Shown piece after piece: positions 45,805-55,357 of a stretch of DNA of 64,000 nucleotides. Position numbers and translations under genes: made by a program. Below the pieces are notes generated by a model, which was given only the letters and a program-made list of their open reading frames with translations, was not told the origin of the DNA and searched no databases. Location: the IMG/VR virus record IMGVR_UViG_3300044716_000844, positions 1-64,000 of that record. One strand, 5' to 3'. Numbering within the stretch: position 1 is the stretch's first letter; each line of letters begins with the position of its first letter. Source of the stretch: a virus.

Positions 45805-46309
45805 AGATGTGCTTGGAAAGTATCTCGGATTGCCTCCTATTGGCGCAGTTGAAGATGCCGAAATTGTTGAAGATAAACCTATCGTGAAAAAGATGTCACC
45901 TGATGCTTCTCACCTTTCAAAGAAGCTATCATCGAATCTTCCAAAGGAACCAGAGAAACCTTTGACACGCAGTGAACAGGCTGAGAATGATTACGACTAT
46001 GCTCGTGAGAACATGTACAACGTAATTGAAAAGGGAACTAGCGCGCTTGAAGATCTACTTGGTGTAGCTACTCAATCACAGCACCCTCGTGCTTACGAGG
46101 TATTAGCTACGACGATGAAAACTCTTGTTGATGCTAATAAAGAACTTGTTCAACTATCAAAGAAAAAAGTTGAAGAAGAAAAGAATAATGATGAACCTCA
46201 GAGTGGATCTGGTGGTAACGTGACAAATAACAATCTATTCGTCGGTACTACGCATGATCTGCTGAAGGTTTTAGCGGACATGAGGAAAAATGGACAACCA
46301 AACTCCTAA
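45797..46309 (+). CDS. gp16: Small terminase subunit gp16
   Basis: A 170-residue protein (T4 gp16 is 164). The central helical pair (ENDYDYARENMYNVIEKGTSALEDLLGVA, then TMKTLVDANKELVQLSKKK) forms the ring-building coiled-coil region and the tails are charged and flexible. It stimulates the gp17 ATPase and recognises DNA in T4. It overlaps gp17 by 20 bases. Confidence 0.9.
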   Translation: MTKDVLGKYLGLPPIGAVEDAEIVEDKPIVKKMSPDASHLSKKLSSNLPKEPEKPLTRSEQAENDYDYARENMYNVIEKGTSALEDLLGVATQSQHPRAYEVLATTMKTLVDANKELVQLSKKKVEEEKNNDEPQSGSGGNVTNNNLFVGTTHDLLKVLADMRKNGQPNS

Positions 46310-47927
46310 ATCAGAGAAGGGTTACTTAGGTAATAACCTTCTTAAACGCATTGGTCAAGAACAAAATTGGACTTCTGAGCAACTAGCTGAAATGGCTAAG
46401 TGTATGATGGATCCTATTTACTTTGCTGAGAATTACATTAAAATTGTACATGTTGACCGTGGTTTGATTCCTCTTCAGATGTATGATTACCAGAAAGATA
46501 TCGCTACGAAGATCTTCAACAGTCGTCGTGTCGCTGTACTTACTGCACGTCAGGCTGGTAAGACTACTACTGCAGTCGCTATCATTCTACACTATATCAT
46601 CTTTAATGAACACAAAAATGTTGGTATTCTTTCAAATAAAGGCGAAGGTTCAAAGGAAGTTCTTGAGCGTATTAAGTTAGCATACGAAAATTTACCGAAG
46701 TGGATGCAGCACGGAATCCTTGAATGGAATAAGAACTCAATTGAACTTGAGAACGGATGTAAGATCTACGCAGGTACAACCACATCAAGCTCAATTCGTG
46801 GTAAGTCAATTGCTTTCCTTTACATTGACGAATGTGCTTTCGTAGAAGGATACGATGAATTCTTCGCTTCAGTTTATCCTACTATCTCATCTGGTACTGA
46901 AACTAAGCTACTCATGACTTCTACACCAAATGGTCTCAATCACTTCTTCAAGATCTGTGAAGGTGCAAAGCAAGGTACAAATGGTTATCAATACACCGAA
47001 GTTACATGGGATCTTGTACCTGGTCGTGGTGAGGCATGGAAGCAAGAGACTCTTGAAGCACTGAACTTCGACCAAGAGAAGTTCGCGCAAGAATATGAGT
47101 GTCAGTTCCTTGGTTCATCTGGTACTCTTATCGACGGTGCAACGCTCAAGTATCTTCAGTCAGCATATCGAGAACCATTACACGAGTCACAAGGCCTTGC
47201 GCTTTACGAGAGACCTGAAAAAGGAAAGACTTATGTATGTATTGCTGACGTCTCTCGTGGAAAGGGATTAGACTATTCAGCATTCCATATTATTGATGTA
47301 TCGAGTATGCCGTATAAACAAGTAGCAAGATACCGCAATAATTACGTAACACCTGTTGATTATGCAGATGTTATTTTTAGAACAACTAAATCATATAATG
47401 ATGCCTACGTACTTATCGAAATCAACGACATTGGTGGTCAAGTTTCTGATACTCTGCACTTTGACTTCGAGGTTGAAACACTGTTATATACTGAATCTGC
47501 TGGTAGATCGGGTAAACGAATCTCAGGCGGTTTTGGATCAAACGTAGATAAAGGTATTCGTACGACCAAACAAGTAAAAGCGATGGGTTGTTCTGTTTTA
47601 AAACTGTTGTGCGAACAGAAACAACTCCAGGTTGTAGACTTCAATACGATCAACGAACTATCGACGTTCTCACGTAGAGGAGTTTCTTATGAAGCAGAAG
47701 CAGGATGCCATGACGATCTGGTCATGGGCTTAGTTCTGTTTTCATGGTTAACTACACAAACATTCTTTAAAGAGATTACCGATATTAATACTATGATGAG
47801 GCTTCGAGAAAAAACTGATGAACAAATTATGGATGAGTTGCTGCCATTTGGTTTAACCTATGACGATATTGAGCATGTAGAAGAAGTAAGGATGCCGTCG
47901 AGAGACGCGTGGCTAAGTGATTGGTAA
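46290..47927 (+). CDS. gp17: Large terminase subunit gp17
   Basis: A 545-residue protein (T4 gp17 is 610). Walker A is TARQAGKTT at 85-93 and Walker B is FLYIDE at 176-181, followed by MTSTPNG at 209-215 as the coupling motif. The nuclease domain has D320, the IEIND acid at 377 and HDD at 474-476, fitting the RNase H-like triad. It packages DNA into the prohead and cuts concatemers. ATPase and nuclease appear intact. Confidence 0.96.
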   Translation: MDNQTPKSEKGYLGNNLLKRIGQEQNWTSEQLAEMAKCMMDPIYFAENYIKIVHVDRGLIPLQMYDYQKDIATKIFNSRRVAVLTARQAGKTTTAVAIILHYIIFNEHKNVGILSNKGEGSKEVLERIKLAYENLPKWMQHGILEWNKNSIELENGCKIYAGTTTSSSIRGKSIAFLYIDECAFVEGYDEFFASVYPTISSGTETKLLMTSTPNGLNHFFKICEGAKQGTNGYQYTEVTWDLVPGRGEAWKQETLEALNFDQEKFAQEYECQFLGSSGTLIDGATLKYLQSAYREPLHESQGLALYERPEKGKTYVCIADVSRGKGLDYSAFHIIDVSSMPYKQVARYRNNYVTPVDYADVIFRTTKSYNDAYVLIEINDIGGQVSDTLHFDFEVETLLYTESAGRSGKRISGGFGSNVDKGIRTTKQVKAMGCSVLKLLCEQKQLQVVDFNTINELSTFSRRGVSYEAEAGCHDDLVMGLVLFSWLTTQTFFKEITDINTMMRLREKTDEQIMDELLPFGLTYDDIEHVEEVRMPSRDAWLSDW

Positions 47928-47937
47928 TTACTATTCT

Positions 47938-47945
47938 TATAAATA
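47938..47945 (+). promoter_or_regulatory. TATAAATA late promoter before gp18
   Basis: Exact core in the gap after gp17, followed by AAGGAGAT at 47978-47985. The mRNA would start about 40 bases before the gp18 ATG. Confidence 0.87.
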
Positions 47946-47991
47946 GAAAGAACAATTCTCTAAAATAATGCTCACAAAAGGAGATAACAAT

Positions 47992-49569
47992 ATGGCATTT
48001 CAACTAAGTCCAGGAATCAATGTATCTGAAATTGATTTAACAACAGTTGTGCCTGCGGTGTCGTCTACAACCGGCGCAATTGCTGGTGTTTTCACATGGG
48101 GTCCAACTGATGTTGCAACATTGGTTACGTCAGAGACTGATCTAGTAAATCGTTTTGGTAAGCCAGTAATCGGCTTTAACGAAGAAACATTTTTTACTGC
48201 TGCAGACTTTCTAGCATATGGTAATTCATTATACGTTGTACGTATATCAAGCGGTAATACCGCAACAACCGCTGTTGGATCTCCGGTTGGTGCTGGAGTA
48301 ACAGCAAAGCACAAAGGAACTTACGGTAATAGTCTAGCAATTGCAGTAGTTGGTTCATCTGGTGCTGCACTGTCAAACGCAGGCGCGGCTGCTGCTGCAG
48401 CTAAGCTACGTACACCAGCTACTGGTACCTATAACGTAATCGTTATGGATACTACTGCTAACGTTGCACTAGAAGCGTATGAGTCACTTTCTACAACGAG
48501 TACTGCGAAAAACGCTGATGGCTCCACTAACTATATTACAGAAGTAATTAGTCAAAAGTCTAAGTACATTGTTGCTCCTGCTGACGTCTCAGTCGCTATT
48601 GCTGGTGTTGGAGCATCTGCATCCATATACGCAGCTCTTTCTGGTGGAACAAACGGTTTAGACGAGAGTTCTTTATCTGTAGGCGCACTACAAGCTGGAT
48701 ATGCCCTATTCGCTTCTCCAGAAGATATTGATGTTTCACTTATTCTTGCCGGAGAAGCTAGAGGTACTGGAAACGGTACAGAGCTTGCAAACTGGATTGC
48801 TGACAACGTTGTTAGCGTAAGAAAAGATTGTGTACTCTTCGTTTCTCCAGAAAAAGCAGACGTAGTAAACAATGCTGGCAACGAAGTTACAGCAGTGAAA
48901 GCTTTCTCAGATGCACTACGCGATTCCTCATATATCGTTCTTGACTCTGGTTACAAGTACCGTTATGACCGTTACAACGACGTTTACATTCACACACCTT
49001 TGAATGGTGATGTCGCTGGTCTTTGCGCAAGAACTGATACCACACGTGATCCATGGTTCTCCCCTGCTGGATATAGCAGAGGTAACATCAAGAACATCAT
49101 TAAGCTAGCTTTCAATCCAAATAAGGCTCAGCGCGATGAACTTTACAAAAACTCGATCAACCCGATTATTACTCAACCGGGTCAAGGTACGATCTTGTTT
49201 GGAGATAAGACTCACTTGAATCAATCTTCAGCGTTTGACCGTATTAATGTACGTCGTCTATTCATTGTGCTTGAGAAAGCAATCTCTCGTGCATCACGCT
49301 CAACTCTCTTTGAATTCAACGACGAATTTACTCGCGCACAATTCAGAAACCTAATCGAGCCATTCCTTCGCGACGTACAGGGCCGCAGAGGTATCTTCGA
49401 CTTTAAAGTAGTTTGCGACGAAACAAATAACACATCAGAGGTTATCGATCGCAATGAATTTATCGGCGATATCTATATTAAGCCAGCACGTTCAATCAAC
49501 TTCATTCAACTTAACTTTATCGCTGTTAGAAGCGGTGTTGAGTTTGAAGAAATCATTGGTCAGCGCTAA
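47992..49569 (+). CDS. gp18: Tail sheath protein gp18
   Basis: A 525-residue protein (T4 gp18 is 659). The ATG at 47992 is taken because AAGGAGAT at 47978-47985 precedes it; an in-frame ATG at 47968 would swallow that site. MAFQLSPGINVSEIDLTTVVPAVSSTTGAIAG is the conserved N-terminus, and the C-terminus (QGRRGIFDFKVVCDETNNTSEVIDRNEFIGDIYIKPARSINFI) is the universal contractile sheath end. Contracts around the tube. The central insert is shorter than in T4. Confidence 0.95.
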   Translation: MAFQLSPGINVSEIDLTTVVPAVSSTTGAIAGVFTWGPTDVATLVTSETDLVNRFGKPVIGFNEETFFTAADFLAYGNSLYVVRISSGNTATTAVGSPVGAGVTAKHKGTYGNSLAIAVVGSSGAALSNAGAAAAAAKLRTPATGTYNVIVMDTTANVALEAYESLSTTSTAKNADGSTNYITEVISQKSKYIVAPADVSVAIAGVGASASIYAALSGGTNGLDESSLSVGALQAGYALFASPEDIDVSLILAGEARGTGNGTELANWIADNVVSVRKDCVLFVSPEKADVVNNAGNEVTAVKAFSDALRDSSYIVLDSGYKYRYDRYNDVYIHTPLNGDVAGLCARTDTTRDPWFSPAGYSRGNIKNIIKLAFNPNKAQRDELYKNSINPIITQPGQGTILFGDKTHLNQSSAFDRINVRRLFIVLEKAISRASRSTLFEFNDEFTRAQFRNLIEPFLRDVQGRRGIFDFKVVCDETNNTSEVIDRNEFIGDIYIKPARSINFIQLNFIAVRSGVEFEEIIGQR

Positions 49570-49571
49570 GG

Positions 49572-49579
49572 TATAAATA
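49572..49579 (+). promoter_or_regulatory. TATAAATA late promoter before gp19
   Basis: Exact core three bases after the gp18 stop, followed by AAGAAGGAGAT before the gp19 ATG. Confidence 0.87.
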
Positions 49580-49600
49580 TCAGAAAGAAGGAGATAAAAA

Positions 49601-50155
49601 ATGGCTTTCAATATTAATGACCTTAGATCACAACTAACATTTGGAGGAGCGAAGACTACGCTCTTCCAAGTGCAGATCACGAACCCGATCAACGGTATCG
49701 CTGATATTAAAGTTCCGTTCATGGTTAAAGCAGCTCAGCTTCCAGGTTCTACTCTTGGTAACATCGAAGTTCCATACTTTGGCCGTAAGATTAAGATTGC
49801 TGGAGACAGAACGTTTGAACCATGGACTGTTACTGTAATCAATGACGAAGACTTCCTTGTCAGAAATGCTATGGAGTCTTGGATGTCGGCGATTAACTCA
49901 CACCAAGGTAACTTAACTGCACTTGGTAGCGCATCGCCACTTCAGTATAAGACTCAAGCACAAATCACACAGTTCTCTAAGACTGGTGTTCCACTTCGTG
50001 TATACAACTTTAACGGCCTATTCCCAACTGAAGTATCACCTATCGATATGTCATGGGAAGACACTGACCGTATTGAAGAATTCAGCGTAACGTTCCAGTA
50101 CGATTGGTGGGATATTAATGGTGGAATTACTGGGGATGCTGGCACTCGTGCTTAA
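49601..50155 (+). CDS. gp19: Tail tube protein gp19
   Basis: A 184-residue protein (T4 gp19 is 163). MAFNINDLRSQLTFGGAKTTLFQVQI, the VKAAQLPGSTLGNIEVPYFGRKIKIAGDRTFEPWTVTVI core and EEFSVTFQYDWWDING are clear gp19 features. Subunits stack into the inner tail tube. The gene has its own late promoter, in line with the high copy number. Confidence 0.95.
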   Translation: MAFNINDLRSQLTFGGAKTTLFQVQITNPINGIADIKVPFMVKAAQLPGSTLGNIEVPYFGRKIKIAGDRTFEPWTVTVINDEDFLVRNAMESWMSAINSHQGNLTALGSASPLQYKTQAQITQFSKTGVPLRVYNFNGLFPTEVSPIDMSWEDTDRIEEFSVTFQYDWWDINGGITGDAGTRA

Positions 50156-50191
50156 TAGCTAAGCCAGTAACCACAGGAAAAGGAATTTATA

Positions 50192-51769
50192 ATGCAGCTA
50201 TTTGGCTTTGAGATCAAACGTAAAGAAGAAGCAAAGGATACAGTGCGATCCTTTGCTGAACCTATTAATGACGACGGTGCAGTATCTATTGCTTCCGGCG
50301 GTTCTCAGAGTACTTTCGTTGATCTTGATGGAACTGCAAAAACTGAAGCAGAACTTGTTAACAGATATCGTTCAATGTTGCAACAACCAGAGGTTCAAGC
50401 AGCCGTAGACGATATCGTTAACGAAGCGATTACGATTGCCGACGACAAACCTCCGGTCGAGTGTGTAACTGACGACTTAGAGATGCCAGACTCAATCAAG
50501 AAAAAGATTCGTGAAGAGTTTGATAACGTATTAAAGCTCCTTGACTTTAGTAATCAGGGATATGAGATCTTTACTCGTTGGTATGTTGACGGTAGACTCC
50601 ATTATCATGTGATGATCGATGAGTCTTCTCCTCGTCGTGGTATTGTTGAACTTCGTTCTATAGACCCTCGTAAATTGAGAAAAGTGCGTGAGTACGAAAA
50701 AGAGAAGGTAACACCTGGCTCTCAATTCGCGTTCAGAAAGTTAAAGAACGAGTACTACATGTACTCAGAACGTGGGTATGACGCGGCGTCAGTAACGAAT
50801 AGTATTGGTACTATTGACTCTATTCAGGGTCTTAAGATCGCAAAAGATTCCATCATTAGCTGTAACTCTGGTGTGCTGAATGAAAGGAATACAATCGTTC
50901 TTTCTCATTTGCACAAAGCGTATAAACCACTTAACCAACTTCGTATGATGGAAGACGCAGTCGTTATCTATCGTATCTCTCGTGCTCCTGAACGTCGTAT
51001 CTTTTATATCGATGTTGGTAACCTTCCGAAGGTAAAGGCAGAACAGTATCTTCGTGAGATGATGGTTAACCATAAGAACAAACTTGTATACGATGCATCA
51101 ACTGGCGAGATGAGAGATGATCGTAAGTTTATGACGATCACTGATGACTTCTGGCTTCCACGCCGTGAAGGCAACCGCGGCACTGAGATCACGTCTCTTC
51201 CAGGTGGCCAGAACCTTGGTGAGATGGATGACGTTGTTTACTTTCAACGTAAACTATATAAGTCTTTAAACGTTCCTATCTCTCGTCTCGAACCTGAAAC
51301 CGGGTTCTCACTCGGAAGATCATCTGAAATTTCTCGTGATGAAGTAAAGTTCGCTAAGTTTATTCGTAGATTGCGTTCGCGGTTCTCAAACATCTTTGAC
51401 AAAGCTCTAGAAAAGCAACTCATTCTAAAAGGTATCATCAAGCCAGAAGAGTGGGATATAATTAAGGATAAGCTTCGTTATAACTTCCAACTCGATAACC
51501 ATTTCGAAGAGTTGAAGCAAGCAGAAATTGTTCGCGACAGATTGAGTGTTCTTGCTGATATTAATAATTATGCTGGAGACTACTACTCAAAAGCGTGGAT
51601 TCGTAAGAACGTACTACATATGTCTGAAGATGAAATCGAAGACATCAAGAAACAAATTGATCAAGAAGCAAAAGATGAACCGCCTGAAGATAATCAACAA
51701 GATGGTCCTGGCGTAGTTCCACAACAAATTGATTCAAATCCTCAGAATGAACCAAATAAAGGAGACTAA
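50192..51769 (+). CDS. gp20: Portal protein gp20
   Basis: A 525-residue protein, virtually the T4 length (524). N-terminal MQLFGFEIKRKEEAKDTV, the VQAAVDDIVNEAITI and RIFYIDVGNLPKVKAEQYLREMM segments, LPGGQNLGEMDDV and SSEISRDEVKFAKFIRRLR are conserved gp20 blocks. The dodecamer forms the packaging vertex. An AAAAGGAAT ribosome binding site precedes it, and there is no late promoter in the 36-base gap. Confidence 0.96.
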   Translation: MQLFGFEIKRKEEAKDTVRSFAEPINDDGAVSIASGGSQSTFVDLDGTAKTEAELVNRYRSMLQQPEVQAAVDDIVNEAITIADDKPPVECVTDDLEMPDSIKKKIREEFDNVLKLLDFSNQGYEIFTRWYVDGRLHYHVMIDESSPRRGIVELRSIDPRKLRKVREYEKEKVTPGSQFAFRKLKNEYYMYSERGYDAASVTNSIGTIDSIQGLKIAKDSIISCNSGVLNERNTIVLSHLHKAYKPLNQLRMMEDAVVIYRISRAPERRIFYIDVGNLPKVKAEQYLREMMVNHKNKLVYDASTGEMRDDRKFMTITDDFWLPRREGNRGTEITSLPGGQNLGEMDDVVYFQRKLYKSLNVPISRLEPETGFSLGRSSEISRDEVKFAKFIRRLRSRFSNIFDKALEKQLILKGIIKPEEWDIIKDKLRYNFQLDNHFEELKQAEIVRDRLSVLADINNYAGDYYSKAWIRKNVLHMSEDEIEDIKKQIDQEAKDEPPEDNQQDGPGVVPQQIDSNPQNEPNKGD

Positions 51770-51771
51770 AT

Positions 51772-52239
51772 ATGTCAATTAAAGATCTTATTTCAGCAGC
51801 TATCTATAAAGATGCGTCTGCCTTTGAATCCACTTTTGCTGATATCATGCAAGCAAAAGTGTCTGCAGCTATTGAAGCTCGCTTCTCACCTGTCGCAGAA
51901 GAGCTCGACCTCGAAGAATCAAAAGATGAAGATGAAGACGAGGAAGACGAAGAAGAAGAAGATGATGAAGACGAGGATGAAGATGAAGACGAGGATGAAG
52001 ATGAAGATGAAGATATGAAAGAAGAAGCCGATCAAATCGACGAAATTTCAGACGACAAGCTTCGTAGCTACCACGCAGCAGCTGGTGCTGACCGCAAGAA
52101 AGCAAAGGCTGAAGTCGAAAAAGGTATGGCTGCGAAAAAGTTCACTCCTGCAAGTGTTCAAAAAACTTCAGACTCGTACAAGCGTTTTGTTAAGCGTGGC
52201 AAAGGTATGACCACTGCTGCAAACAAGATGTCAGAATAA
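51772..52239 (+). CDS. gp67-like prohead core protein with long acidic tract
   Basis: A 155-residue protein. The helical N-terminus (MSIKDLISAAIYKDASAFESTFADIMQAK) followed by about 30 consecutive acidic residues (roughly 51-82) is the T4 gp67 plan, though T4 gp67 is only 80 residues. The C-terminal 70 residues (KLRSYHAAAGADRKKAKAEVEKGM) are basic and absent from T4 gp67. The position directly after gp20 is where gp67 lies in T4. Role as prohead core component is inferred from layout. Confidence 0.75.
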   Translation: MSIKDLISAAIYKDASAFESTFADIMQAKVSAAIEARFSPVAEELDLEESKDEDEDEEDEEEEDDEDEDEDEDEDEDEDEDMKEEADQIDEISDDKLRSYHAAAGADRKKAKAEVEKGMAAKKFTPASVQKTSDSYKRFVKRGKGMTTAANKMSE

Positions 52240-52250
52240 TAGGTACTAAA

Positions 52251-53402
52251 ATGAAATCATTTAAAAAAATCCTAGAAACTGTTTACCGCCCAAAAGGCGG
52301 AGATGAACAGGCTTTTCTTGACAAACATGTCATTAATGTTCTAGCTCATCCAACTGCTACTGAGTTTCAGTTCAAAGGTGCTAAGCCGCCAAAGGCTAAG
52401 CGCAAAGCTGACTATGATGAAAAAGAAGATCAAAAGGTTTATGAAGCAGCTGAGGTACACACCAAGCGCGCTGACAAAGAACCAGTCATTGTTCGTGCAG
52501 TAGATCCTAAGACGGGTGCTAGCAAGACAAAGGCCGTCATGCGTCGTGCTGGAGAGATTAAAATTGGTGAAGAAGTCGAGCTTGACGAATCTATCACAAA
52601 GATGTCCGATGCACGTCTAAAGTTTCATGCTACAAAAAACGTACCACACGGCAGCTATACTCGTAAAGAAGTAGAAGATGAACATAAACGCCGGATGAAA
52701 ACTGGTGGTATTTCATATACTTCTGTTAAGCCTTCATTGAACGAAGATGCCGATCTTGACGAGAAAGTAGATAATCCATACGCAGTCGGCATGGCTGCTG
52801 CTATGAAGTCAACTGGTGATACACCTCCTTTGAAGAAATCAACTATCGTTAAAGGTCATGAGATCGCAAAGAGCATCAAGAAAGAAGCAATGGATCCAGT
52901 CGGTAAGCACGATGCTGATATCGACAACGACGGTGACACTGACAAGTCTGACAAGTACTTAATCGCTCGTCGTAAGGCGATTGGCAAAGCACTTCGTAAA
53001 GAAGAAGCAGATCTTGAAGAAGCTACAGACTGGATTGTACATGTTCATAAGCCAGTGAATAAACTAAAGGCTGGTCAGTTTGTAAAAGTAAAAGCGCGTA
53101 ACCAAGCAGAAGCAATTCGCAAAGGTGCTGCGAAGCATGGTGACGATTCAGCAAGACATGGTGACTTTCTTCGTGCAAAGAAGATGAACGAAGAAACCGA
53201 AGAACTTGATGAAGCTTTCAAGATTGGTGCGATGAAACTCAAAGATGGTTCTTCTGTAACACTTACTCGTGAAGATGTTGATGCGTTAAACAGTTTGTCT
53301 AAACTTCTTAATAGCGCTAATCAATCCAAAATGCAGGATCAAGTGACATCTAGTAAAAAAGAATTTAATCAAATCCTAGCATTTGCAAAGGAAGCAGTGT
53401 AA
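52251..53402 (+). CDS. Prohead core-type protein with Ca-binding-like loop
   Basis: A 383-residue, Lys/Glu-rich protein located where T4 has gp68. Residues 223-234 (DIDNDGDTDKSD and surroundings) form an EF-hand or dockerin-like calcium loop: D at 223, 225, 227, 229, 231 and 234, with G228. The C-terminus has GAMKLKDGSSVTLTREDVDALNSL, a compact helical domain seen in related marine phages. Probably a scaffold or core protein cleaved by gp21; no exact family name can be given. Confidence 0.65.
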   Translation: MKSFKKILETVYRPKGGDEQAFLDKHVINVLAHPTATEFQFKGAKPPKAKRKADYDEKEDQKVYEAAEVHTKRADKEPVIVRAVDPKTGASKTKAVMRRAGEIKIGEEVELDESITKMSDARLKFHATKNVPHGSYTRKEVEDEHKRRMKTGGISYTSVKPSLNEDADLDEKVDNPYAVGMAAAMKSTGDTPPLKKSTIVKGHEIAKSIKKEAMDPVGKHDADIDNDGDTDKSDKYLIARRKAIGKALRKEEADLEEATDWIVHVHKPVNKLKAGQFVKVKARNQAEAIRKGAAKHGDDSARHGDFLRAKKMNEETEELDEAFKIGAMKLKDGSSVTLTREDVDALNSLSKLLNSANQSKMQDQVTSSKKEFNQILAFAKEAV

Positions 53403-53650
53403 TGGTTGATATTATTCTTAAGCCAACTGGTACTCAGGTAAATATTTCTACCGCGAATACCGTTCATAACTCAACGTTGGTGCGGGTTTACGCACCAACT
53501 GAAGCCCTTGTTACATACTCTGATTCTACTAATGCTACAATTGGTACTATCACGATTCCTGCTGGATTTGTTGAAATTATGGAGAAACTCCGTACGGATA
53601 AACTCTCGGCGAACACGACAGTCTGGGCTACTCCATTGGCTTATAAATAA
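53402..53650 (+). CDS. Small beta-rich virion protein
   Basis: An 82-residue protein that starts on the last base of the preceding stop. Sequence is beta-strand-like (ILKPTGTQVNISTANTVHNSTLVRVYAP). Its stop codon lies inside the TATAAATA box that serves gp21. Possibly a capsid-decorating or head stabiliser protein; no motif proves it. Confidence 0.6.
   Translation: MVDIILKPTGTQVNISTANTVHNSTLVRVYAPTEALVTYSDSTNATIGTITIPAGFVEIMEKLRTDKLSANTTVWATPLAYK
53642..53649 (+). promoter_or_regulatory. TATAAATA late promoter overlapping a stop codon, before gp21
   Basis: Exact core whose last six bases form the final Lys codon and part of the stop region of the upstream gene (GCT TAT AAA TAA). gp21 begins 18 bases later, after AAAAGGAG. 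Confidence 0.75.
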
Positions 53651-53667
53651 AGAAAAAGGAGATTAAT

Positions 53668-54327
53668 ATGGCCTTACTTATTAAAGATATCGTCGAAGAG
53701 GTTCAGTATATTACTGAAGCTACCGAAAAGGGTGAAAAGAACTATTACATCGAAGGTATCATCATGCAAGGTGATATTAAGAATCGTAATGGCCGTATTT
53801 ACCCGTCAAACGTTTTAATGCGCGAAATGAATCGTTATAACGAGAACTATGTGTCAAAGAATCGTGCATTTGGCGAACTTGGCCACCCACAGGGGCCAAC
53901 CATTAATCTTGATAGAGTTTCACACCTATTTACAGAATTAAGAGCCGATGGTTCAAACGTTGTAGGTAAAGCTAAAATTACTAAAACTCCTATGGGTGAT
54001 GTTGTTAAAGGACTCATCGATAGCGGTGCTCAATTAGGAATTTCTTCCCGTGGAATGGGATCTGTGAAGCCAAATGAAAAGGGCATCATGGAAGTACAAA
54101 ATGACTTTATGCTTGCTACGGCAGGTGATATTGTCGCAGACCCATCAGCTCCAGATGCTTTTGTAAAAGGTATTATGGAAGGTGTTGAATGGATCTACGA
54201 CGTTGCGGCTTCTTCATGGACAGTGGCAAACACTTTTGATCAAATTGAAGAAGAAGTAAAAAAATCGAAGCAGATCGATGAAGCCGCTGCTTTAAAGATG
54301 TTCGAAAAGTTCTTAAAGAGCATGTAA
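53668..54327 (+). CDS. gp21: Prohead core protein protease gp21
   Basis: A 219-residue serine protease (T4 gp21 is 212). The catalytic His is H73 in FGELGHPQGP and the nucleophile lies in GISSRG at 124-129 (S126 or S127). It cleaves core and shell proteins during head maturation. The N-terminus MALLIKDIVEEVQYITEATEKG matches relatives. It has its own late promoter. Confidence 0.95.
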   Translation: MALLIKDIVEEVQYITEATEKGEKNYYIEGIIMQGDIKNRNGRIYPSNVLMREMNRYNENYVSKNRAFGELGHPQGPTINLDRVSHLFTELRADGSNVVGKAKITKTPMGDVVKGLIDSGAQLGISSRGMGSVKPNEKGIMEVQNDFMLATAGDIVADPSAPDAFVKGIMEGVEWIYDVAASSWTVANTFDQIEEEVKKSKQIDEAAALKMFEKFLKSM

Positions 54328-54346
54328 TTAACAAAATTTGAAATAT

Positions 54347-54354
54347 TATAAATA
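54347..54354 (+). promoter_or_regulatory. TATAAATA late promoter before gp22
   Basis: Exact core in the 65-base gap between gp21 and gp22, followed by AAAGGAGAA. Confidence 0.87.
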
Positions 54355-54392
54355 ATATTGATTATTTGAATCATCACAAAGGAGAACCTTAA

Positions 54393-55310
54393 ATGGATGT
54401 AAATCTAGAAAAAGGGTTAGAGGAAGCAAAAGCAACTGGCGAAGACTCAATGTCAACCGATCCAGTTACACCAGCTGGCGGCGCAGTAAAGAAGCGCAAA
54501 GCAGATGCTTTCAAATCTGACTCGACTGCGCAAGCAGACAACGTTGAAAAGAACGTTAAGACCCCACAGGGCAGCAACAATGCTGGTCTACATGAAATGA
54601 TCGAAGCTATCTTTGGTGATGCAGATCTTTCAGAGGACTTCAAGAGCAAAACCACAACATTGTTTGAAGCAGCTCTCCATGAGAAAGCTGAAGCAATTCG
54701 TGCAGAGCTTGAAGAGCAGTTTGAAGCTGATCTTAATGAGCAAGTTGAAGCTATTGTAGAAGACCTTACCGACAAAGTTGATTCATACCTTGACTACGTC
54801 GTTGAGAACTGGATGAAAGAAAACGAAGTCGCTCTTGAGTCTGGTTTCAAAGTTGAAGTTGCTGAGTCAATCATCGCTGGCCTTAAGTCACTTGTCGAAG
54901 ATCATAAGATTGATATCGAAGACGAAGAGCTCGAAGCACTTGCAGCAATGGAAGAAGAAGTTGCTCAGTCTACTGCTAAGTACAATGCTCTATTCGAAGA
55001 GCTTCTTGCAGAGCGTGCAGAGAAGGAAGAGCTTCAGAAGAATGCAGCGCTTTCACACTTCACTGAAGGCATGGTAGCAACTGATGCAGAGCGCTTCAAG
55101 GTTCTTGCAGAAGGCGTTTCTTATGAGTCAGTTGATGACTTTGCTAAGAAGCTTGAGACCATCAAAGAGTCATACTTCACTGAGCAAGTTGTTCGTGCAG
55201 AAGATCAAGCAGAAGTCCTCGAGGAAGAAGTAGAAGAAGTAAAGGCTCCTGTACTTGAACCTTCGGTTTCGGCTTACGTCGCATCACTAAACAAATTTAG
55301 TAAATCTTAA
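54393..55310 (+). CDS. gp22: Major prohead scaffold protein gp22
   Basis: A 305-residue acidic, helical protein (T4 gp22 is 269). It is rich in Glu and Ala with long coiled-coil segments (HEKAEAIRAELEEQFEADLNEQ, EELLAERAEKEELQKNAALS), as in gp22 scaffolds. It assembles inside the prohead and is degraded by gp21. Position between gp21 and gp23 and its own late promoter support the call. Confidence 0.93.
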   Translation: MDVNLEKGLEEAKATGEDSMSTDPVTPAGGAVKKRKADAFKSDSTAQADNVEKNVKTPQGSNNAGLHEMIEAIFGDADLSEDFKSKTTTLFEAALHEKAEAIRAELEEQFEADLNEQVEAIVEDLTDKVDSYLDYVVENWMKENEVALESGFKVEVAESIIAGLKSLVEDHKIDIEDEELEALAAMEEEVAQSTAKYNALFEELLAERAEKEELQKNAALSHFTEGMVATDAERFKVLAEGVSYESVDDFAKKLETIKESYFTEQVVRAEDQAEVLEEEVEEVKAPVLEPSVSAYVASLNKFSKS

Positions 55311-55314
55311 TTTA

Positions 55315-55322
55315 TATAAATA
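55315..55322 (+). promoter_or_regulatory. TATAAATA late promoter before gp23
   Basis: Exact core five bases after the gp22 stop, followed by AAAGGAGAT before the gp23 ATG. Confidence 0.9.
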
Positions 55323-55357
55323 TACTAGATTAAATCCATCAAAGGAGATCATAAAAA

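Noticed and set aside
51950-52016. GAT/GAA triplet tract as a sequencing or simple-repeat artefact
   Set aside because: It is read in one frame as Asp/Glu with mixed codons, as in gp67 homologues, so it is coding.
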